Source of the DNA: Amphirosellinia nigrospora
Taxonomy: Eukaryota > Ascomycota > Sordariomycetes > Xylariales > Xylariaceae
DNA: 64,000 nt
Assembly (NCBI GenBank): GCA_004123355.1
Contig: SCHM01000003.1
Coordinates: forward strand, 434,001-498,000
Reading direction: 5' to 3'
This document shows positions 11,520 to 22,370 of the stretch, one piece after another. Numbering within the stretch: position 1 is the stretch's first letter; each line of letters begins with the position of its first letter. Under the pieces are notes generated by a model, which did no database searches, had not been told where the DNA came from, and worked only from the letters and a program-made list of their open reading frames with translations. The position numbers were made by a program, and so were the translations under genes.

Positions 11520-13635
11520 CCAGCTTATCGCAGCTCCATCTCCCGTCCTTGCGATTCAAAACAAAGAGTACGTGCGTCTTGAGAATCAACCGAATCTATC
11601 CTGCTAGCCGCCCTTTCTAACGCCCCGACTCTTACAGTGAAGAGGCCATCCGCCTCGGAAATCAAGCGAAGATGCACATCTCTACACTCCTGGGAAACCC
11701 AAACAAAACGGCGCCCTGGCTCCCGCTCACGTTTGGACGAATAAGGATATGGGTATGACATACGAATCCGTACCTCCTCCACGCTTTGCTCTCACAATGC
11801 TCGCCATACACACCATATCTGTCTAGGCTAACAGATGGACGAGAGCAGATCCCACCCCGCCAGAGCACCAGAATTGGGGATCCTGGACCATCATCGCCTA
11901 CTGGGCCACCGACGTGCTGAACCTGACGACGTGGCAGACGGCGTCCGCCATTCTCGACGTCGGGCTCTCGTGGCGGGAGGCCATCCGATCATGTTTCTCG
12001 GTAACCTGGTCGTGGCCATCCCGATCGTGCTCAACGGCGCCATCGGGTCCCGCCTCCACGTCCCCTTCTCCGTCATCGCCACGAGTAGCTTCGGCTACTA
12101 TCTGCGTTACTTCGCCATCGTCAGCCGGGCCGTCCTCGCCATGTTCTGGCTCGGTATCCAGGTACGTGAGAACTCTTCCCCTGGACCGAACCCATATCCC
12201 AAATCACACAAACTTCCAAGATATGTCACACCATGTTATGAGTGCCCCGCTAACAGAGAATCAGGGCGCCAACGGCGCACAATGCATCACCATCATGCTC
12301 CGCCTGGGCGCCTTCGTACAACGACATCCCGAACCATTTGCCCAAGTCGGCCGGCCTCACCACGGGCTTCATCTCCTATTTCCTGTTTTGGATCATCCAG
12401 CTGCCCCTCTTGCTCATCCACCCGACCAAGTTGAAGCCCCTGTTCTGGGTCAAGCTGGTCGCCGCCCCGGCCTCCGCCCTCGCCCTTCTGGGCTGGTCCG
12501 TTCACAAGGCCGGCGGTGGTGGCGAGATCTTTGCGCAAAAGGCCACCGTGAGTGGATCGGGTGAGTGCTTTTCCCTCTCGCAATCTGTTCTCTCTCTTGC
12601 GTGTGTCTGAGGTCAGGGTAAAAACTACACGCATTATACTACTTTTCCCCTCCGTTATCTAATTCATGCGTGATACATGTCGAAACCAACAGCTAACGAA
12701 ACCCGGCAGAATACGCCTACCTCTGCTCTCGAGCATGTCGGCCATAACAGGCAATGGTCGACGCTGAGCGTAAACATGCCCGACTTCACACGCTACGCGC
12801 GGAGCGCGAACGGACAGTTCATCCAACTGCCGCGATGCCGTGCTCTTCACAATCTGCGGCATCGTCGGCATCGTAACGACATCGGCCGCGCACGTATTCA
12901 CGGGCGCATACCTCTGAACCCGCTCGACATCATCTCGCTCTGGCTCGAGTACGGCTCCGGCGGGCGCGGGCCGCCTTCTTCGCCGCGCTGGCCTGGTACC
13001 TCGCGCAGGTCGCACCAACATCACGGCCAACTCGGTCTCGGCCGCCAACGACCTGCGTCCTCCTCCCGCGCTGGTCAACATCCGCGCGGGTGCTTCGTCG
13101 CCGCCGTCGTCGCCGGCTGGTCCTCGTGCCCTGGAAGATCCTCAGCTCCGCCGCGACGCTGCTCGCCTTCTAGCGGGTACGCCGTTCCTGGGCCCGCTCG
13201 CCGGCATCATGACGGCGGACTTCTGGCTCGTCAAGAGGCAGAAGGTAGACATCCCCGCCCTCTACGACCCCGAGGGCAGGTCCGGTACGTCGGGGGGTGT
13301 AACTGGCGCGCGCCGTCGCCTTCATCCCCGTGGCCCCGCTGCTGCCCGGCCTCGGCCTAGCAATCAGCGGGCCCCGATGCCGTGCACATCAACGACGGGT
13401 TGGCGAATCTATACACGTTTAACTGGATGTTCGGCTTCGTCACCTCCATCGTTCTATACGTGGGCTCAGTTACGCGTTTCCGGCCAGGGAGACATTGGTG
13501 GTCGAGACGGTCTGGGACCTGGATCAGATTGCCGTCGAGGCGCATCCGCGCCGGAGCGATGTGGAGGAGGGGTCGGATGGGAAATCGAGATCGTCTGATG
13601 GGGTTGGCGATATGAATGTGAAAGAGGTATCATAA
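11520..13635 (+). CDS. NCS1-family nucleobase/allantoin/uridine permease, frame-broken
   Basis: Plasma-membrane proton symporter of the NCS1 (Fur/Fcy) class. Diagnostic stretches are WTNKDM joined across an intron to DPTPPEHQNWGSW (the usual N-terminal NKDMDP.PP..R.W pattern), AYWATDVLNLTTWQTASAIL, VGLSWREAI, LNGAIGSRLHVPFSV, AMFWLGIQ, NHLPKSAGLTTGF and NMPDFTRYARS. C-terminal stretches are MTADFWLVKRQKVDIPALY, NLYTFNWMFGFVTSI and SYAFPARETLVVETVW, with an acidic tail ending at TAA 13635. Introns are likely at about 11758-11850, 12162-12263 and 12559-12709. Single-base breaks occur near 11983, 12315, 12730, 12830, 12950, 13090-13170, 13300 and 13470. The 5' end is unclear: no ATG is found in the plausible first-exon frame around 11500-11570, so the start given is approximate. 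Substrate cannot be told from sequence alone. Confidence 0.82.
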
Positions 13636-14331
13636 GAAAAATACCGTGAATACAGTTTTAGAGATGTATTCAAAATGAATAAAGTCGGGAAGTAATACCC
13701 CGTGGGATTCCCACGAGACCAACTTGAATTTGCCGATTATCCGTGATTACATAGCTATACCCGAACTAGATCGCAGTCCCGACTTCTTGTTCCTCTAGGC
13801 AGACGTGTATGTTAGCTTGAGAAACGTATAGGTGTTATATATGCCATGTATAATTGTTAGGTAATGCTTATAGCATGCTATCATACAGAACAGGCAGTGC
13901 GACAGAAAGTGTTGAAGGTAAGATGAGGAACACGTTCGGGGTTTTCTCCCGTATTTGAAACTCTCTCAAAAGAGGGAGTTTGCGACGATGCCTAAAACCA
14001 TCTCGGCAGTTCTGCTTCAATGTATGCTTCCAATTGAATCGTACAATGCCCTCAACAGGACATTACAAACAAACCGGACGGGGGAAATCAGATATTTATC
14101 AACATTACGTTCCCATATTCATATTAACAACATACTTGCAAAGCATACAACAGCACCTAGCTGTTTGCTGATCCCATTATTCTAGCCCCAACGCCATACA
14201 TAACACACACAAGTTGCCGTCGCAAATCTAGCAGGACTATTGACCAACCCTACGGAAAGGTAAGACAGGGCCAAATATTCAGGGATGTTATCCCATCTAA
14301 AGCAAACACTATACGCACCCCTTTTTTATTC
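13636..14331. other. Convergent spacer between permease and MSH6
   Basis: Contains the 3' flanks of both genes. Two overlapping short frames lie at 13955-14185 without family resemblance. Nothing else is seen. Confidence 0.5.
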
Positions 14332-17300
14332 TCACAAGGCTTCAATCGCCCGCGCAAGCACATCCAGGCTCTTCGCGACGATATCAGCGCTCTTGTCTTC
14401 ATCAAGAAGCGTGGCCACGTCGCTCAAGACACCTAACGGTATATAGCAACCCTCCCTAGCACGTTCGAGGCTCTCCTTGAGTCTACTCGTGTGCTCCCAC
14501 TCTCGAGCGGCAACCTCGGCGCGCTCGATCACTCGATTCGAAATGCCGCACATGGCTGCGCAATGCATGCCAAAGCTCCCCTCGGCTACACCATCCTCGA
14601 GTTTGTATAAGAACGTCACGCGTCTGTTTTCATCGTCCACGTGAATCTGCATCCGCTTGGCGCGGATCTCTGGGTGGTTTTCGAACTCCGTAGCAAGCGA
14701 GTGATAGTGCGTGGCAAAGAAGCCGATACATCCGATATGTGTAGCAACATGATGCAAGACGGCTTGTGCCACCGCGACGCCATCGTAACTCGAGGTGCCC
14801 CGACCCAGCTCGTCAAGAATGACAAGAGAGCGCGGTGTCGCTTCTGATAGGATCTTCTTGGTCTCGGACAACTCAACAAAGAATGTCGATTGCGCCGCGA
14901 AAATGTTATCGTTGGCGCCAAGCCGCGACATGATGCGATCACAGGGGTGAGGCGCGCCGCGGAGGCTGGCACGTAGCACCCAATCTGGGCCATGATCACG
15001 GCCGTACACGACTTGTTCGTGTTAGCATACCAAACATAAAAAAGACTGAAGCACGGTGGAGACTTACCATTCGGAGAATTGTAGATTTACCAGCAGCATT
15101 AGCACCCGTCAGCAGGTTGATCTTGGCGGAATCACCCCCAAGAACAATATCATTAGGGATAAAATCGTCAACTGTGTTCAGCATGCACGGGTGTCGAAGT
15201 TCAGTAAACTCAACAACGCTGCGCTCCTCGTCGACAAAAAGAGGGCGGCAGCTGGGCTCACCTAACGAGGACGAAGCTCTGGCAAGACTGACCAAGCAGT
15301 CTAGCTGGGACACGATGCGGATGGCTTGCAACCAAACCTCGTAATCGACATCAAACCGCTTAGAGAAACGGAGGGATACATCGCGCAGTAGTTGCGAGTG
15401 GGTTTCCTCGGCTTCCTGTAGCTTTCGCACGAGGCCAGTCAGTTCCTTGAAGTAGTAGCGTTTGACGCTGGCGGTCGCAGACATCTGCTGCCAATCCTTA
15501 GGAACCTTGACGGCTTTAGGCACTTCCATCTGGTAGACCTCCTTGCCAACATCGGTGAACTTGATGGACTTCGTCTTCAGTTCTGCTTTCTTCTGACTGA
15601 GCAAGGATTGCAGGTCCTCCTTGATGCCAATGATTGTGTCGTGACTACAATCAAAGTCTTCTTCAATCCCGCGCTCCGGAATAAGAATCTTGTCTTCCCG
15701 GGCCTTTCTACGATCAAAAGCCGACTTCCAGTATGATAAAGGTTCATTTAGATCTGGCATGGCAGAGATAAGGCGGTCGATCAGACCGTTCCCGCCACCG
15801 AAAGCACCGAGAAGGCTCATAGTGTACTCGATCTGTTCGAATCCCTCCACGACCCTGACAAAGTCCTCGGGCCGGCAAGCGCCCGCATGAATTCGTGACA
15901 ACAAACGCTCGAGGTCGGGCATCTTGGTGAGTTGAGAGGAGAACTGCTCGCGCACACTAACGTCGGCATTCAGCATTTCCACTGCGTCTAGCCGCTCATT
16001 GATTTTCTGGATGTTACACAGAGGATGACAGACCCATTGACGGAACAACCGCTTGCCAAATGGGGTGACGCAGCGGTTGAGGAGGGAGAATAACGTGCCC
16101 TCAACGCCGCCATTCACCGAGTTCGTGAAGATTTCGAGGTTGATCAGAGTCTGGCCGTCCAGAATGAGCGTTCCGTTCTTATGGATGGGGTTGTACCAAG
16201 TGAAATTGCGCTGAGACAGCAGGTTGCGCTCGATTTTGAGCACGCGCAAGTACTGAACAAGAGCACCGAGCGCAGACATCAACAAATCCTTATCTTTGGC
16301 CTCGGACAGAGACTCGGGCCACACCTCTTCGTCCTCATTGTCGTCTGACGCAAAATACCCGTTGCAGCCAAGCTCACGACGGGTTAAGTCGGCCTCCCAG
16401 AACTCCGTTCCTGACTTGAAGTAGTTCCAAATGGTCGTTGGTGAGGTGTTATTCTTCAAGATGCGAAGGGCCTTGGTCGATATGCGCGACTTTTCCAAAA
16501 GAAGTTCTCGTGGGCTCGTTTGAGCGACCAGTGTTTCGAATTTGGTGAGGTCGACATCATCTTCAAACTCGGAAATAAAGAACTGGCCCGTGGCTGCGTC
16601 CACAAAGGCAACACCGAATGCCGGATGGTCGCCGACAACGGACTCCTTGATGGCCACACAGTACGTCGCCGTATCGTCCTGTAGCATGCTGCCGTCGACG
16701 AGAGTCCCGCCCGTGAGGATACATGCAAGCTCGCGGCGGATAATCTTGTCCTGCTTCTTCGCCTTACCATCCCTTTCACGCATCTCTTTGCCGAGGGCTG
16801 TCTCCATCTGGTCAACCCGCGCCACCTTGTATCCCTTGGCGATGAACTGGTTTTGCCACATCGCCAGGGAGCTCTCTGGGACACCGACCATGCGCATGTT
16901 GACACGATCCGTGAGTTTCAGGTCGAAGAGCTGGTGGCCAATGGTTGCATCATTCTCGTATAGTTCGTAGAACTTGCCCTTCTTGAAGAAAACCACCGTA
17001 GTCCAAAGCTTTTGCTTGATCTCCCAATACTGTTTCTCGAAGGCAGAGAACTGATTCCAGGCCGAAGGCGGCACATACACGGTAGAGGGGTCGTAGTCGG
17101 GGTGATCCGGCGGGTGGCGATTGATGTCTGTGATCTTAGCAAGCCAAGGGTATCGCTCCTCGGGCTCACGTGTATGTGCCTTGACCTTGGCTGCTGATTG
17201 CTTTGGCGCAGACGCCACCCGTGGTTTGACAGGATCGACGCTGTCAGGGTCATAGGCCCATTTCTGTGCGGTTGAGGTCGATGGTACGTCCTCCAACAGT

Positions 17301-18209
17301 TCATCTCCTCCGCATCGCTCTCCTCCATTTTCCGGATAGGCGGCGAAGCATGCGACCGTTTTCGCGCTGTCGGGGTCTTGGTGGGCCGCTTCCTCTTCTT
17401 GGACGGAGCATCCGAGTCATCCGATACTACAAAGTCGGCCATTTCATCTTGTGACCGTATATGTTAGGATCTGCTGCTTTGAGGAATACGCAATTCTCGT
17501 TCAGGACATACCATCGTCATCTTCCTGGTAAGCAGCCCCTCGTCTGCCTCTTGATAATCATCCTCGTCTTCTTCGACAATTGGTTTGGCCCGTTGGCGAC
17601 GTCGGGATCGCGATACTTCTAGTGCGGCAAAAACGTCTTGATCGTCATCGTCGTCAGAAGACTCGGCGTAGCTAACCGTCTTCTTAGCCTAGAATACCAT
17701 GTTTTGTTAGTCGAAAGGCCCCAGCCACGTAAGAGTGTGATTTTCGGTCAAACGTACCTTGCGCGAAGGACTGCTAGCCATAATGATCTTGGTAGGTGGA
17801 ACCGGCTTCTTCATGTCATATATATCTTAGCAAGCGCGAACATGCGAGAGCGGACGATGGCTCAGATAAGTAAGTACCTTGTTGGTGGGCGTAATACTCG
17901 CAGACCCGTGATTCTCTTGGGAGCTCGAAGGCCCGATAGCGTCGCTGCTAGGGACGGGTGTGGCGTTTGAGGTCTTCTTGCTCCGATTGAGCTGGAGCGA
18001 ATTGGATTTTGTGGTTTCTTGGAGGCAGGATGAACGAGCGGTGGGTGTGGTGGTGGTGGAGGGGATTTAGAGGGAGCGCTGGGAGAAGATTTGGCAAAAA
18101 AGCCCAAGATGCTCTGCTGCTTGCGTGTCGCTGTCGAGGACGAAGCCGAGGCAGAGCTAGGCTTCCTCGACAGCGAGGGTGTTTTGGCTGGGGTTCGTGT
18201 CTCGCCCAT
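14332..18209 (-). CDS. MSH6: DNA mismatch repair protein MSH6
   Basis: MutS-alpha subunit that, with MSH2, recognises base mismatches and one-base loops in the nucleus. Domains in order: N-terminal PCNA-binding box QQSILGFF (about residues 31-38), a Ser/Pro/acidic tether, and the mismatch-binding domain with GKFYELYENDATIG (Phe-X-Glu wedge) and MVGVPESSLAMW. Next are core and lever domains, then the ATPase with Walker A TGANAAGKSTIL, VIMAQIGCYVPA, ANDNIFAAQSTFFVELSETK, LVILDELGRGTSSYDG (Walker B) and FFATHYHSLA. Introns: 17826-17877, 17689-17757, 17448-17511 and 15012-15067, all GT-AG. Single-base breaks are needed near 18010, at the CCCC run 17536-17539, near 17301 and near 14955. The rest, including a 766-codon stretch, is open. 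Start ATG 18209 is chosen because it places the PIP box at the N-terminus, as is usual. The length (about 1,200 residues) fits the family. Confidence 0.93.
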
Positions 18210-19794
18210 CTCGACTGTTTAAAAGGCGGTGCCTGAACACGGCGGTTACTGGGGAAACTTAGGTACCGAAACTTCAAGTCGCGTCGACGCCAGCAATTCT
18301 GCTTACGCGGTAGTTATCGAAGAACGAGCACCAGCAAAATACAACCCACGCCAGCATTCAAATAGCAAGTCTAAGAGAAGCCCAGAATTAGAGGGGCAAG
18401 ATAGAAATGATAGATCTGATTTAGTATAATACACGGGACAGGATCGAAGACAAATCCGGGCTTGAGCCGTTCTCTAATTGCCAGAAATAACGTGAGGAAA
18501 AAAGAACAACGTAACGGAAGAACAAGATGAAAGGTGAGGTGCCCCGAGCTATTGCCAGGTTATATAAAACGCGGTTGTCATGTACCCTTGCGAAAGCGCG
18601 ACACAATTAACGGGGACGCGCCTGGCCGTTTAATTGATATGATCTTATCGGGTGATCTTTTCTTGGCGCTACCTACCTACCTAGAACCTACCTACCTAGA
18701 ACCTACCTTAGGTACCTAACCTACCTACCTAGGTACCTAATTAGGTAAGGTATGTAGTAGATGAATATTATACCCGAGCTTGCTAATTATTTATGTATTT
18801 AAAAGGGTCTAATCTTACACCAATGCGTATAAAACGGGTCCAGACACGGCCGGGGGACGGGATCCACATCCTCAGACCCCGCCATGACCTCTTGCGAATC
18901 ATGCCTCTACTCATGACCTCAAGTTCCCAATTTTGGAACTTCGACCCAGTAATGCGAGTAATGCAAGTCCACGATCCCAATTAAATGAGTAGCTGGGGGA
19001 TTAGCTCTACCTAGAAAAGGTTTATCAATATGCTCATGCTACCTAGGTAACCTCCTTTATAGAAAGCTCATCACAACACCCTCCCCTCCCTTCCATGTAA
19101 CATCATTTGTACCTATAGGTGCGCCGACGAGAAAGTCGTGTCATGATACTACCTACCCGAGTATGCCCAACTGCGGTAAAAGGTCATCCAAAATGGGCTA
19201 AAACGCGGCTGTCCTTCCTAATATTAAAAGTGGTTAGAGGCAACATTTCCGGGTCATGAGAGAGGCATCATGAACCAACGAGATTGTTATACAGTGGAAG
19301 AAACACCAAAGACTCAGTCAGGCTTCTCAGCCTGTTCCTTATGAAAGCTATGGAAGCTATGGCTTTCACAGTGTGTTGAGACACAGCGTTCGTTTTCTTC
19401 ATTTTCTTTTTTTCTTGTCTCTTTTTCCCTTTTCTTGCTTGCAAACGTTCGTTCTCGACAAAGAAGGCAGCTCTGAGACCTCAACCATGCTGTGACAAAG
19501 ACCGCTCACCCGCAACCAGTGTCCCAAGACACCTGCTCCGGGCATCTTCAGGAATTCATGTCTTGCTACCAGTGTGCCCATTGTTCTACCTTTAAAGTTA
19601 TCCAGCACCTCGTTCTACCATTAGGCTGCAAGCTACCCATGCCAAGTTTGTTGAAACCTGCTACAGTAACGAGTGATCCGCTTCCCACTCGGTTGCCTAC
19701 TCCCAGACCCGGCCCAAATAAATTTTCTTCAATTCTGTTACTCGTGCCATATTTTGTTTTCTTCATAGTCAAGTAGGAAAGCAAAGCTACCATC
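18210..19794. other. Spacer upstream of MSH6 with a large TACCTA/TAGGTA island
   Basis: Divergent spacer between MSH6 and the next gene. It holds the longest TACCTA island of the window (18670-18757). No credible gene is seen. Confidence 0.5.
18670..18757. repeat. TACCTA/TAGGTA island, longest in window
   Basis: Blocks of ACCTACCTACCTAGA repeat twice, then shift to TAGGTACCTA palindromes, ending near TTAGGTAAGGTATGTAG. Confidence 0.8.
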
Positions 19795-21158
19795 ATGATG
19801 GCTGACGCTGGGATGCCTATAAAACAAGAGGATGGCAGTCCTATGCCTCCAGACAATAGCAACAATAACAAGAAACCAGATCCAGTGCCTGAATACAACA
19901 TGCGCATGACCCATGGGTGGACGGTCTCGGACGGGACTTATGACCCTATCCCCAGGACAGGAGGCGTAAACGAGATGTTCCCTACCCACCTACGTCAACC
20001 ACACGTTCCGCTCAAGGAGTGCCCTTTCGAGTCTCCAGATCTCTCGGAACGCTCCTATCAAACCGCCCGTCCTGGATATCGCACTCGATCACTTATGGAA
20101 GTGCATGCCGTCAGAGGCACGCAGATACCTGCACATCTCCTCCCCGAGCGGCCCAGACCTGTGGAGTGCCGACGAAGCCGCAAAGGATGCCATGTACGCA
20201 AGGATGCAAAAGCCAGTCTTTCACATACCTGTGAAAGACGGCTCCAAGGATATATATACAGGTTCTTCGCCGACATAACGAAGCGGCCGTGGGTCATTAT
20301 GCCCCTCTGGTCGAAGATGAATGGGGCAGTGACTGGATCATGGTCGTATGGTACGCGTCGGCTCTTCCGGGGACCCAGACTACTTCAATCAAATGGACGC
20401 GTACGCCATCATCGATTCTCGCCGTTCCCTTAAGCCTGATTCCAGCGGGCGATACCCCCTATTAAGGAGCGGCTAGAGAGAATACGGTATCGTCTCTACG
20501 AATTCTGGGGCAAAGCGGGTTTCCAGTTAGAAGACAGCAGCATCATGGAGGTGTTCTCCAGCCCTATGCCACACGATGAGGCGACATCCGGAGAGCGTAG
20601 TTTTGCCATAGCCAAGTCGCTCATTAGCCAGAGTGAGTTCATTCAAACCTTCCTCCACCCCCTCCTACCCGTCCCCTCTCGAGGCAAGGAGACTCGTTCC
20701 AGATGAAAGGCTATGTACCCTGGACTTTTATGCTTTTACACAAACGACCAAGATAGTGTAGAAAATCGAAGAAGCTGCTAACGTAACGCGCTACAGTCAT
20801 AGATTGGTACACCACGGGGCTGATATTCAACCCTGCCACCACCATCAAGAGTATGCCTCAATGGGTCAATCCGTATCAACAAAGGGTAGAACTGACGGGC
20901 ATCGCCGCCTGGACGCTGATGGCCTCCCTCGACTACAATGCTCGTATCACAGTGGAGTCCATCCTGCCTAACACGCGTACCGACGTCGCAGTTGATGGCA
21001 AGAAGAAGTATATCTTCAATTACGACCTCGCCGGCCCGTTCCACGAGCCACCGATCGCTGCGTATGACTATAACCTTCCCGGAAATCAAAATCTCAAGAT
21101 GCCTAAGGGTCAGACGAAGCCAAACGATTTCTGGGAATACGCATATACGACGACATAG
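19795..21158 (+). CDS. Uncharacterised fungal protein, possibly Ulp1-like, frame-broken
   Basis: No firm family. From ATG 19795 the protein has a low-complexity N-terminus (NNNKKPDP), then, after frame changes, LDIALDHLWKCMPSEARRYL, PSGPDLWSADEAAKDAMYAR and VFHIPVKDGSKDIY. Next come GHYAPLVEDEWGSDWIMVVW, NQMDAYAIIDSRRS, RIRYRLYEFWGKAGF and SSPMPHDEATSGERSFAIAK. After an intron at 20633-20796 it continues IIDWYTTGLIFNPATTIKSM, VELTGIAAWTLMASLDYNAR and NYDLAGPFHEPPIAAYDY, stopping at 21158. The order H...W-I, then Y-x-I-x-D-S, then a Ser-Gly-x-x-x-Phe segment faintly recalls Ulp1/C48 cysteine proteases, but the position expected for the catalytic Cys reads Ser/Glu; this is a guess. Breaks are near 20050, 20267, the GGGG run 20369-20372 and 20464. 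The gene is real (long coherent segments, intron in phase); the function is not known. Confidence 0.6.
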
Positions 21159-21992
21159 TCTGATAAAGGAGAGGAAACGGTACAGGGATGACCAGAGGTG
21201 AAGGCCTGGTACATAGAGTCGCGGTGGAACATGTTGCCTGTTATTATGTAATTGCTTATCTCTCATAACACACCAAACATTCGAGTTTTACCTCGCCAGA
21301 ATTATGCTAGCCCGCCGTCCCTATGATTTCTTGTCGTTGGGGCGTACTATCATCTAACTAGTGTTATGTCGCACCTAATAAGAAGCTACTGAAAAGCCAG
21401 TTGATAAATATCGTCTTATGAGGCGTAAGCCCGATGCCCTGTGCCTTGCGGTGTAGCCGAGACTTCATTGCGTATTTCGCACATCTTCCATGGAATGAGC
21501 TTACCGAGTATGTCACCGTCTCTGCGATATAGACCTCCTTACACATATAGATCTGTGCCCTGGCTTTAGCACACCTGAGACTTGTTGGCTATCCAATTCA
21601 TTGAAGCGAGTGATCCTGCTCTGGTCACTTTATGAGTAGAGAAACTACAATAAATTAAGTGGTACAATAGGTACTTACTACGACCTGTCCACCTAGCTGA
21701 GGATAACTAATACAAATCATCTGGCGATATGTTTCAAGCCTCTTCAATATAATAAGCAGGTGTACAAATAACGAGTGACGTAACTATGTCGTATGCTAGA
21801 GGCGCCAATTCGAAGCCACTGAGAAATAGGAGTACAAGATCTGATACTATTGCTGACATAGGTAAACGAGAGTCAACAGCAGTCCCTTGTCGCCAGGCGG
21901 ATGTGGCATTATTCTCCTCTAATACATTCCGATCCCGAAGCAAGACACCAGCTACAAAGCCCAACTGCCCAGTTAAATGACATTGATTTTAT
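21159..21992. other. Spacer
   Basis: Short overlapping frames only; nothing recognisable. Confidence 0.4.
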
Positions 21993-22370
21993 TTATTCTA
22001 CAGATACTTCGCCCTCCGCGGCTCGTACAACATGATATCTTACATATGTCTCGAGTACCTGGAATCGAAATGACACATGAGCCACGCCGGGTTCTGTAAT
22101 CCCAATATATTCCGCCATAAGCGGGCCTCGGTATGACAATATGGGACCTGCACTCCTCGGCACCGTCGTACGGCCGGTTTTCGCGTCGCCGAAGAGTCCC
22201 GGAGATGATCCAGAGGGCATGCGCACGTTTCGGTCAAACTTGACACAGAAGGATATCGGACAAGCGGCGTCCGGTTCTACGGGCCGTGTACAATAAGGGG
22301 GGAGGGGGCAGGTAGCTATCAACTGTATTGTATATGCGGTGTTACAATTTCCGCCTGTTCTACGTAGCAA
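21993..22370 (-). CDS. Open frame of 125 codons, unknown, possibly a gene remnant
   Basis: The C-terminal half has a protein-like composition (GPILSYRGPLMAEYIGITEP, VSFRFQVLETYVRYHVVRA) with alternating hydrophobic residues suggesting beta strands. The N-terminal half is rich in Cys and Pro and looks non-coding. It begins at a weak or non-ATG start and has no recognisable domain, neighbour logic or intron. It may be the last exon of a gene whose upstream part is decayed, or a chance frame. Confidence 0.2.
   Translation of the reverse strand: MLRRTGGNCNTAYTIQLIATCPLPPYCTRPVEPDAACPISFCVKFDRNVRMPSGSSPGLFGDAKTGRTTVPRSAGPILSYRGPLMAEYIGITEPGVAHVSFRFQVLETYVRYHVVRAAEGEVSVE

Noticed and set aside
14996-17442. 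Reading MSH6 as two or three separate genes
   Set aside because: The pieces carry consecutive MSH6 domains in order, are linked by a good intron (15012-15067) or by one-base shifts, and none has an independent start or terminator.
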